From Paracoccaceae bacterium (GTDB lineage: Bacteria; Pseudomonadota; Alphaproteobacteria; Rhodobacterales; Rhodobacteraceae): 7,046 nucleotides of DNA. The notes under the pieces are model-generated. The model made no database searches. It saw nothing but the letters and a program-made list of their open reading frames with translations, and was not told the DNA's origin. Made by a program: the position numbers and the translations under genes. Position 1 is the first letter of the stretch. Every line of letters begins with the position of its first letter. Of this stretch, positions 1 through 5,619 are shown piece after piece. Location of the stretch: the NCBI GenBank assembly GCA_003545125.1, contig DQCI01000120.1, positions 2,516 to 9,561 of the forward strand. The letters are read 5' to 3'.

Positions 1-1038
1 GGCGGCAAGGGGTATGACGATGACGGCTCGATCGCCGACGCGCGGTTGACGATCCACGATGCCATCGCCGCCGACTGGAACGGGCAGGTGAGCCGCCCGG
101 TCTCGGCTTTCGCGCCCTCGGGGGATCTCAAGTATCTCTCGCAGGAACGCCGACTCGACATCCTGCTGGGTGCGGCGATGCCGGCCTTCTCGGTGCGTGC
201 CGACGGCGACACAGGCACTGCGTGCACAGTGTCGGCCGGGGGTCAGGACATCTGCACGCTGGAGCGGCCGGAGATACCGCTCCTGGAGCGGCAGGCGAAA
301 TGGGTGCGGGCCTATTCCGACCTGCGCGCCGACCGGATCGGCGAGATCCTCCTGCAACTCGACGACATCGTCTCGGCCTTCTCCGCGGTCAGTGCCTTCG
401 ATCTGCCTTCGCGCGAAGCGACGGCCGAGTTCGTCGCGCTGACCCAGGACGTCGCGATCATGGTCGAGATGCAGGTCAAACATTTCCTGCGGTCGCCGCG
501 CCCGATCGCGTTTTCCGAACGGGTCATGCCGGTGATCGACACGCCCGACCACAGCACCTTCCCGTCGGGCCATGCCACCGAAGCCTTCGCGATTGCCACC
601 GTGCTGGCGCGGCTGGAGCGCGGGCAACGGCCCAAGGCGGCGGGTGAGGGCATCCTGTTCGCGCTCGCGCACCGGATCGCGGTGAACCGCACGGTTGCGG
701 GCGTGCATTTTCCGGTGGATTCCGCCGCCGGCGCGCGGCTGGGCTGCGCCATAGGCGAGGCGATCTGCGCCTTGGCCACGGGCGGGACTGCGGCGCGCTA
801 CGATTTCGACTGCAACACCGTTCCCGAGGACGGGGATGCCAACACGCATAACCCGGATTTCAACCGCCGCGATGTGGCGGACTTCCTCGACGCGCAACCG
901 GCCGATGACGTGGAGATCGCGGCGCCGTCGAACCCGGCGCTTGGCGATCGGTGGCAGGCGGCCGTTCTCGAATGGCCCGACCGGGATGCACAGGGCGGCG
1001 GCGATGCAGACGGCGGAGAGGACGGCGCGGGCCGATGA
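1..1038 (+). CDS. PAP2-superfamily phosphatase / vanadium-haloperoxidase-like protein (5' end outside window)
   Basis: The frame is open from base 1 with no ATG in the first codons, so the true start probably lies upstream; the first candidate inside the window is a TTG at 46. Numbering from that TTG, all three PAP2 motifs are present: K145-x6-R152-P153, PSGH ending at His176, and R215-x5-His221 followed by Asp225. In this superfamily these residues bind phosphate or vanadate, with His176 as acid-base and His221 as nucleophile or vanadate ligand. The third motif reads NR rather than the usual SR. There are few hydrophobic stretches, so this is not a multi-spanning lipid phosphatase; the large soluble form resembles bacterial haloperoxidase-like proteins. 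Whether it is a phosphatase or a haloperoxidase cannot be decided here. The C-terminal tail is acidic and Gly/Asp-rich. Its TGA overlaps the ATG of the next gene, an S8 peptidase, suggesting one transcript and coupled translation. Confidence 0.85.
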   Translation, partial: GGKGYDDDGSIADARLTIHDAIAADWNGQVSRPVSAFAPSGDLKYLSQERRLDILLGAAMPAFSVRADGDTGTACTVSAGGQDICTLERPEIPLLERQAKWVRAYSDLRADRIGEILLQLDDIVSAFSAVSAFDLPSREATAEFVALTQDVAIMVEMQVKHFLRSPRPIAFSERVMPVIDTPDHSTFPSGHATEAFAIATVLARLERGQRPKAAGEGILFALAHRIAVNRTVAGVHFPVDSAAGARLGCAIGEAICALATGGTAARYDFDCNTVPEDGDANTHNPDFNRRDVADFLDAQPADDVEIAAPSNPALGDRWQAAVLEWPDRDAQGGGDADGGEDGAGR

Positions 1039-3062
1039 CCGGCTGGCACGCCTGGCGGGCGCATGACCGCGCGTTCCGGTCGCCTTACGTCGACTGGGAG
1101 GTCGCGCTTTATGACAGGCTCGGAACGCTCGACGGGATGACCATGATCCCGGTCCCGCCGTTGCTGGTGGGCGCCGAGCGGGGCGGGGCGGATCTGTCGG
1201 GGGACCGCGAGGAATTTCCGGTTCCCAGCGAGGTGGCCAACCCGGACCCGGCTGGGAACCTGTCGCGGGACGGGGTCGCGGCGACCGGAGAGACGCCGCA
1301 TTTGCCGCTGTTGGCGGCAGAACACGCGAAGACCACTGTGGTCGTGGGTGTGATCGACATCGACATCGGCTTCGGCCATCGCCGGTTCCGCACGCACGAC
1401 GGGCGCAGCCGGGTGCTCGCCGCCTGGCAGCAAGGCGCGCCTTGGCGCGACGAGACCCGCCCGGGCCTGCCGTTCGGCGAAGAGCTGTTCGAGGCGCAGA
1501 TCAATGCGCTTCTTGGGGTGCATGGGGCGGGCGCGCTGTGCGGGTCCCTGGATCACGACGGGTTTTACGAGCGGCTCGGGATGATCTCTCACGACAGGAT
1601 CGACGGCATCGGCGCGCTGGCGGGGCGCGCGGCCCACGGGACCCATGTGCTGGGGCTCGCCGCCGGGCAGGATCCAGGCGACGACCCGGCGGGGTTCAGC
1701 GACAACGTGCGGCTCTTGGTCGTCAACCTGCCGCCGCCGTCGTTCTTCGGCGAGGGCGGGGCCTTTCTCGACTATTACCTCTCCTACGGGCTGCAATGGA
1801 TCGTGAAGACCCACGCCGCGATTGTCGCGGCGAACCGGGCCGCTGGGGTGATCGAGACGGCGCCGCCGCTGCTCGTCAACATCTCGTTCGGGAAACAGGC
1901 CGGTGCGCCGGACCCCTGGCAGGACCCCGACACGGATGGCACCGCGCCGGGTGATGCGCTGGCGTTTCCCGCAGGGGCGGATGCGCAGGGGCGGGTCGTG
2001 CTCGTGCCGGCCGGCAACGACAACCTGGAGGGGTGTCATGCCCAGTTCGATCTGGCCGACGCCGAGCAGGACCTGGCCTGGCGGGTGCAGCCTGACGACG
2101 AAACCTCCAATTTCCTCGAAATCTGGGCCTTGCCCGAGTACCGGCCCGGCGAGGACGGCGGCCTGCCCGATGCGCCGCTGCCGTTCGAGATCGACCTCGA
2201 GCTGCCCGACGGAACCAGGGCCGGGTTCGGCGTGCCGGCGCACCGATCGGTGCGGGAGCTCGCGGGCGGGCTTGGACGGATCTATTGCGACTGGGTGTAC
2301 AGCGATCACCGCGCCGCCTACCGGCTGCGCTACCTCGTCTGTCTCGCGCCGGACGGGCTTGCCGTTCCCGGCGACCCCACCTGCCGGGGCGCGCCGGCCG
2401 GGCAATACCGGCTTCGTTTGCGCAATACCTCCTGCCGCAAACGGCTCGAAGTGCGCGCCCGGATCCAGACCGACGAGGCAACACTACCCTCGGCGCGCAA
2501 CGCGCGGCGGGGCTATTTCGAAGACCCCGACTACACCCTGTTCGAACCGGACGGGCGCCTCGCGGATACCTTCCCGTATCCCGGCGGCCGCAGGCCGGTG
2601 TCTTTCGACAACGCCAGCCCGATCAGGCGGCACGGGACGATGAACGCCTACGCGGCCAACGACAGTGTCGTGGCGATTGCAGGCTTTCGTTTGTCGGATG
2701 GACGGCCCGCGCCCTATTCCGCGACCGGCCTTGGGCTCAAGGACGCGCGCTGGGGGCGGGTGGCGCCGACGGCGGCGTTTCCGAGCGATGACGGTTCTGC
2801 GCATTTCGGGCTGCTGTCCGACGGCGCGCGGGACGGCTCGGCCGTCGCCATGCAGGGCACCAGCTTCGCTTGCGCGGCGGCCACCCGGTTCGTGACGGAG
2901 GCCGCCCTTGGGGCCCTGATGATGGGCCGCGAGCCGGGGCTTCCCCGGGCGCTGACCGAGGGCCAGGCCGATGCGGGCTGGTCGAGCCCGCATGTCGCGG
3001 TCGCCAAGGCGGGTTGGGGCCGGGTGCCCTTCCAGCCACCACGCCCGGTCGAACGGATGTAG
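1035..3062 (+). CDS. Subtilisin-family (S8) serine peptidase with a large internal insertion
   Basis: A 675-residue protein. I chose the ATG at 1035, which overlaps the upstream stop (ATGA) and has a GGAGAGGA purine run about 12 bases upstream; an ATG at 951 lies deep in the previous gene. Visible S8 elements: a hydrophobic strand ending in Asp110-Ile-Gly (Asp108 is an alternative), HGTH with His201, PAGN with oxyanion Asn328, and GTSFA with nucleophile Ser610. The complete set predicts an active endopeptidase. The Ser motif lacks the proline that normally follows (GTSFACAAA). Asn328 to Ser610 is about 280 residues, against about 66 in subtilisin. The extra roughly 200 residues (about 340-540) are beta-rich with several Cys, and the core resumes near residue 541 (strand SVVAIAGF, then YSATG). 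No signal peptide is evident, so a cytoplasmic location or leaderless export is inferred. About 100 residues precede the catalytic core and could be a propeptide. Confidence 0.9.
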   Translation: MTGWHAWRAHDRAFRSPYVDWEVALYDRLGTLDGMTMIPVPPLLVGAERGGADLSGDREEFPVPSEVANPDPAGNLSRDGVAATGETPHLPLLAAEHAKTTVVVGVIDIDIGFGHRRFRTHDGRSRVLAAWQQGAPWRDETRPGLPFGEELFEAQINALLGVHGAGALCGSLDHDGFYERLGMISHDRIDGIGALAGRAAHGTHVLGLAAGQDPGDDPAGFSDNVRLLVVNLPPPSFFGEGGAFLDYYLSYGLQWIVKTHAAIVAANRAAGVIETAPPLLVNISFGKQAGAPDPWQDPDTDGTAPGDALAFPAGADAQGRVVLVPAGNDNLEGCHAQFDLADAEQDLAWRVQPDDETSNFLEIWALPEYRPGEDGGLPDAPLPFEIDLELPDGTRAGFGVPAHRSVRELAGGLGRIYCDWVYSDHRAAYRLRYLVCLAPDGLAVPGDPTCRGAPAGQYRLRLRNTSCRKRLEVRARIQTDEATLPSARNARRGYFEDPDYTLFEPDGRLADTFPYPGGRRPVSFDNASPIRRHGTMNAYAANDSVVAIAGFRLSDGRPAPYSATGLGLKDARWGRVAPTAAFPSDDGSAHFGLLSDGARDGSAVAMQGTSFACAAATRFVTEAALGALMMGREPGLPRALTEGQADAGWSSPHVAVAKAGWGRVPFQPPRPVERM

Positions 3063-3390
3063 ACCCCGGGGCGCGCCGCGATTGGCCCCCGGGGGCGACA
3101 CGCCTCCCGCATTCTGACGTATGGACCGCAAGTCGGCGGGCGCCGGCCGGTGGCACATGAGGTCTGCGGCGGCGCGTGGCAGCGATCACGTTGGCAATCA
3201 CGCAACGATCACGCAAGCCCTGTACCGATGGTCGTGTTGCGAGTTCTCCAGCCCGGCTTTCGGGCGCGCGCCGGGTGTTTCCGCCCTTCGCGCAATTCAG
3301 ACACCACTGGCACCCGGAGCGGCTCGGCCCTTCGGAGGCGTCACGCCCGGTGCGGACAGGCGTCGGTTGCCGTGAGAAGGAGGAGGCGAC
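3063..3390. other. Intergenic region between the peptidase gene and the 3391 gene
   Basis: No gene is supported here; short open frames across it look like shadows. Two weak hairpins could end the upstream transcript: CCCCGGGG at 3064-3071 with the same palindrome at 3087-3094, and CCCGGC at 3252-3257 with GCCGGG at 3270-3275, followed by TGTTT. Neither has a convincing T tract. The hexamer ATCACG occurs three times at 11-12-base spacing (3185, 3197, 3208), which could be an operator but is unproven. No clear -35/-10 pair was found for the gene at 3391, although the promoter is expected in this gap. Confidence 0.4.
3377..3383 (+). promoter_or_regulatory. Strong Shine-Dalgarno site for the gene at 3391
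   Basis: AAGGAGG lies 7 bases before the ATG at 3391, a near-perfect match to the anti-Shine-Dalgarno sequence. It fixes the start codon and predicts efficient translation, in contrast with the weaker sites elsewhere in the window. Confidence 0.85.
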
Positions 3391-4197
3391 ATGCTGCGCT
3401 CGATATCGTTCGTGATCGAAGGAATGGTGCCCACGCAGGTACGCGTGACCGGGAACCTGGACGGGACATTGTCCTTCGAGTTCACGCGCCTCGGTCGGGG
3501 CAGTATCGGCGACCTCGAGGCGGTGTTTCTCGACCTGAACCGGTGCCTCGACGGCGAAGGTTTCAAGGTCTTCGGCGATGCGGGGCTCACCTTGGGCGCC
3601 TACGCCGAGCAAGGGGTCGACACGCTGGGCCGGGCGGCGGAGATTACCCAGGCGGTTGTCGACGAGTTGGGAGATTTTGACATCGGGATCGCGTTCGGCG
3701 CGCTCGACCCCGACCTTGGCGCTCCGCGCACCACCGGTTTCACCCTGGCCCATGACACCGCGCCGTTGACGCTCGGCATGCTCGATCTTGCGGATTTCGG
3801 GCTGCGCTACACCTGGCCGGGTGCGGGATGCGTTGGTGGCCTTTGGCGGCAGACCTCTGGCGGTCGGGCGCAGGGCGTGGCGGGATGGGATGCGCTGGAG
3901 GTGATCGAGATCGTGCACGTGCGCGCGAGGCCGCTTGCCAACGACAGCAACGGCGGCGTTCTGGCGGTGATCGATCTTCAGGACGCGCAGGAAACCGCTG
4001 CCGCCTTCATGGGCGAACCTGATCGCGTTTGCGAAGACCGGGTTGGCGAAGACCGGGTTGGCGCGTTCGGCGGGTTCTTCACCGCTGCGGCGCTTCTGGA
4101 TCGTGGGATCCCAAGCGGGGTCAGGGGCGCGGATATCGGACCCCGGGCCCGCCCGCGGTCGACGGGTTCGTGGGACGGGCTGCACCCGTTGATGTAG
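3391..4197 (+). CDS. Beta-rich protein resembling the non-repeat domain of RTX-type secreted proteins
   Basis: A 268-residue protein starting at the ATG 7 bases after AAGGAGG. The pattern 'GSIGDLEAVFLDLN', then a 'FDIGIAFG' segment, then 'TTGFTLAHDTAPLTL' and a 'FGLRYTW' strand recalls a beta-domain found N-terminal to calcium-binding repeats in RTX-type proteins of marine alphaproteobacteria and cyanobacteria. This resemblance is from memory and I know no accepted function. No GGxGxDxxx nonapeptides, signal peptide or membrane segment is visible, so it is either a stand-alone domain or a truncated relative. Near the C-terminus a perfect 15-base tandem duplication (4031-4060) gives an EDRVG-EDRVG repeat, and the last 50 or so residues look unlike the rest, rich in Arg, Gly and Pro. 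It follows the peptidase gene on the same strand, but the gap of about 330 bases suggests its own promoter. A related export or substrate role with the peptidase is only inference. Confidence 0.6.
   Translation: MLRSISFVIEGMVPTQVRVTGNLDGTLSFEFTRLGRGSIGDLEAVFLDLNRCLDGEGFKVFGDAGLTLGAYAEQGVDTLGRAAEITQAVVDELGDFDIGIAFGALDPDLGAPRTTGFTLAHDTAPLTLGMLDLADFGLRYTWPGAGCVGGLWRQTSGGRAQGVAGWDALEVIEIVHVRARPLANDSNGGVLAVIDLQDAQETAAAFMGEPDRVCEDRVGEDRVGAFGGFFTAAALLDRGIPSGVRGADIGPRARPRSTGSWDGLHPLM
4031..4060 (+). repeat. Perfect 15-base tandem duplication
   Basis: GCGAAGACCGGGTTG occurs twice back to back (4031-4045 and 4046-4060) inside the 3' part of the gene at 3391. It is a multiple of three and keeps the frame, adding five residues. 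The absence of mismatches suggests a recent slippage event. Confidence 0.9.
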
Positions 4198-4309
4198 CTT
4201 GGGCCGATGGCAGACCGCGCGGTGATGTATTCGGGGGCGGTGAATCGGGGAAGTGGACCGGGGGGGGTGGACCGGGGGGGTGGCCTGGAGGTCCGCCTCC
4301 CGCGGTCGG
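4198..4309. other. G-run-rich, low-complexity spacer between convergent sequences
   Basis: This stretch separates the end of the plus-strand gene at 4197 from the 3' end of a decayed minus-strand reading frame. It is dominated by G runs, including a tandem duplication of TGGACC plus a G tract at 4254-4280 (14 and 13 bases, differing by one G). No gene, convincing terminator or RNA is visible. Confidence 0.5.
4254..4280 (+). repeat. Imperfect tandem duplication with poly-G tracts
   Basis: TGGACC followed by eight Gs (4254-4267) is directly followed by TGGACC with seven Gs (4268-4280). The unequal G tracts indicate homopolymer slippage in addition to duplication. Confidence 0.85.
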
Positions 4310-4856
4310 GCGGATGAAGAAGGACGCGCTCCGGTGCAGCAGCAACAGAGGCCCGCCGGAGCCGCCGTAGCCCGTCAGCCACGGCAGCCAGAGGATCGGG
4401 CCAGCAGAGGATCGGGCCGGCAGAGCAGCTCGCCGCGCCGACGATCCCCACGCCGACGGTGACTGAAGCGCGGGCGGTGCCAACGAACACAGCATGGAAC
4501 GCGCGCGGCGACGGGGCGCGGTCGATCAGTCCGGCGAGCGGGAGCACAGAGACGGCGGCGAGATCGGTCGGCGTGCGCAGATCGCGTTCGTCGCGCCACT
4601 GGCGCTGGTTCACATGGCGGCGACCGGGGTACATGACCGAGAGGAACGTCATGTCGAGCCCGTCGTTGGCCTTCTGCCTGGACGGGTCCATCGGCGGAGC
4701 GGTGACCACGCGCACCTGGTGGGCGGTGTCCTCGAGGACAAGACCGGCGGCGAAGATCGAAACCGCGCAGACGTGCTGGGCGAGGTCCTACGCCGAGGCG
4801 ATTGCCACGGTCAGATAGCTGCGGCTGATGCTTCGAATTTGGGACCCTGGGCAAGA
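4310..4856 (-). pseudogene. Decayed minus-strand coding sequence, unidentified
   Basis: Reading the minus strand from about 4856 downwards gives a frame with codon use typical of a real high-GC gene: nearly all third positions are G or C and second positions are mixed. The overlapping plus-strand frames look like shadows, rich in Arg, His and Gly. Segments include SYLTVAIASA, DLAQHVCAVSIFAAGLVL, NDGLDMTFLSVMYPGRRHV, DLAAVSVLPLAGLIDRAP and TARASVTVGVGIVGAASC. I do not recognise the family; some stretches could be membrane segments. The frame is broken by TAG at 4788-4790 and shifted by a 16-base tandem duplication at 4389-4420. Removing one copy joins SAGPI to a second frame reading LWLPWLTGYGG and ending near SASFFIRP. 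No plausible start was located, so both ends are approximate. An insertion-sequence remnant is possible but not shown. Confidence 0.5.
4389..4420 (+). repeat. 16-base tandem duplication that shifts the minus-strand frame
   Basis: CAGAGGATCGGGCCAG (4389-4404) is followed by CAGAGGATCGGGCCGG (4405-4420), 15 of 16 identical, and then CAGAG starts a third partial copy. Sixteen is not a multiple of three, so it shifts the decayed minus-strand reading frame. Deleting one unit restores a longer coding-like reading. Confidence 0.9.
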
Positions 4857-5005
4857 TACGTGCCGCAGGCACACCCGGCCGGTGGCGCGCGACTCCGTGC
4901 GCGTCTGGGTGGGGAGCGCGTCGGGTGAGGGAAGGCCCGCGCTGCAACCCAAAACTTGCTTTCCCGAGCGATTTTCGCGGAACCCGAGCCATGGCTTGCC
5001 GGTCC

Positions 5006-5029
5006 GGCCCCCGATCTGGCCCCCGATCC
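5006..5029 (+). repeat. 12-base tandem duplication
   Basis: GGCCCCCGATCT (5006-5017) is followed by GGCCCCCGATCC (5018-5029), 11 of 12 identical, in sequence with no supported gene. Confidence 0.85.
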
Positions 5030-5079
5030 GGGACGGGTCCGAATGGGAGCGTGCTGGCTTCAAACGGGAAATTCCCGAT

Positions 5080-5170
5080 CTGCAAATTTCTTACCTGGAT
5101 TCACAGAAACGCGCCGCTAGGATTTTCAATTTTTGCAAATCAAATGAATAACTAATCCACAGATTCCCCC
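5080..5170 (+). promoter_or_regulatory. AT-rich upstream region of the symporter locus with TTTGCAAA-type sites
   Basis: This is the only clearly AT-rich stretch in the window and lies just before the symporter remnants, as expected for a promoter region. It contains the palindrome TTTGCAAA at 5132-5139 and a 7/8 match TCTGCAAA starting just before the stretch, at 5079-5086, with centres 53 bases apart (about five helical turns). TTTGCAAA is the recognition core described for ScfR/RamB-type regulators of short-chain acyl-CoA metabolism, including PccR of Rhodobacter sphaeroides. A GGGAA-A-TTCCC palindrome lies just upstream at 5066-5076. I could not assign a confident -35/-10 pair. The regulator assignment is inference from the motif and the transporter context. 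Confidence 0.45.
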
Positions 5171-5256
5171 CCTTCCCAATGATCTCCAGAATTCCGACGG
5201 GCGTGCAATGCGCCTCGGCGCGATGGGTGATCCATCCGCCAATGCCGAAGGGTTGA

Positions 5257-5284
5257 ACGCCACCGTCCGAGAAAACGGTGGCGT
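5257..5284 (+). promoter_or_regulatory. Perfect 10-bp hairpin in the leader of the symporter locus
   Basis: ACGCCACCGT (5257-5266) pairs perfectly with ACGGTGGCGT (5275-5284) around the 8-base loop CCGAGAAA. It lies between the AT-rich region and the small-subunit remnant, so it would be in the 5' leader RNA. No T run follows, which argues against a simple terminator. A second small hairpin, CTCG-GGGA-CGAG, lies at 5297-5308. A role in mRNA stability or leader control is inferred. Confidence 0.6.
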
Positions 5285-5345
5285 GACCGGGACGGACTCG
5301 GGGACGAGCCGCGATGCCCGGGAGCAAACGGAAAGGGGAGGGCCT

Positions 5346-5603
5346 CTGTCCGACATCTCATCCAACAACGCATATTGGTCGGCCAACGTGCGCATCATTC
5401 TGATCAGCCTCGCGATCTGGGCGCTGGTCTCGTTCGGGTTCGGCATCCTGCTGCGTCCGCTCCTGAGCCGCATCAGCGTCGGCGGCACCGATCCGGGCTT
5501 CTGGTTCTCCCAGCAAGGCTCAATCCTCATCTTCCTGGCGCTGATCTTCAACTACGCCTGGCGGATGAACAAACTCGACCGTCAACACGGCGTCGAAGAA
5601 GAA
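5346..5603 (+). pseudogene. DUF4212 sodium:solute symporter small subunit, start and stop codons altered
   Basis: The 86-codon reading contains the family signature NNAYWSANVRII, two hydrophobic segments (about residues 12-32 and 54-70) and the end YAWRMNKLDRQHGVEEE, matching a full-length DUF4212 protein as I remember the family. These small membrane proteins pair with an SSS-type transporter encoded just downstream. The codon at the expected start is CTG (5346-5348), preceded by a purine run GGGGAGGG at 5335-5342. The codon after the terminal Glu run is CAG (5604-5606), one transition away from TAG, so the frame reads on into non-homologous sequence. In-frame ATGs at 5208 and 5223 would add a non-homologous extension containing the leader hairpin. 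Asn in the second membrane segment (LIFNYAW) is also unusual. Start at CTG cannot be excluded, but with the neighbouring wreck I call it a pseudogene. Confidence 0.75.
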
Positions 5604-5619
5604 CAGGGGGCGGGGACAG

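Noticed and set aside
951..1034. Earlier ATG start for the peptidase at 951
   Set aside because: It would lie 88 bases inside the upstream gene and adds an Arg/Gly-rich stretch. The ATGA overlap at 1035 is the more natural start.
1035..1140. Signal peptide on the S8 peptidase
   Set aside because: The N-terminus MTGWHAWRAHDRAFRSPY has no hydrophobic core, and no cleavage site is visible.
798..2405. Long minus-strand open frame (535 codons) opposite the peptidase gene
   Set aside because: It is rich in Arg, Pro, Gly and His with no recognisable motif, while the plus strand carries a complete S8 catalytic set in the same place. It is a typical high-GC antisense shadow.
3151..3167. Sigma-54 promoter starting TGGCAC
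   Set aside because: The -12 element TTGC is not at the required spacing; only the -24 half matches.
2737..4185. Minus-strand open frame of 482 codons
   Set aside because: It covers the 3' end of the peptidase, the intergenic gap and the 3391 gene without motifs, and its composition is shadow-like. The strong ribosome binding site and motifs support the plus-strand gene instead.
4494..4928. Plus-strand open frame of 144 codons
   Set aside because: Its His/Arg/Gly/Asp-rich translation is what the antisense of a real high-GC gene looks like, and the minus strand here has the better codon pattern.
5249..5324. Guanidine-I (ykkC) riboswitch resemblance: AGGGTT, TCCGAGA and GCCCGGGAG occur in order in the leader
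   Set aside because: The conserved CCG after AGGGTT is absent, spacing is shorter than expected, TCCGAGA falls in the loop and stem edge of a different hairpin, and the downstream symporter is not a guanidine gene. Probably coincidence; a covariance-model scan for the ykkC family would settle it.
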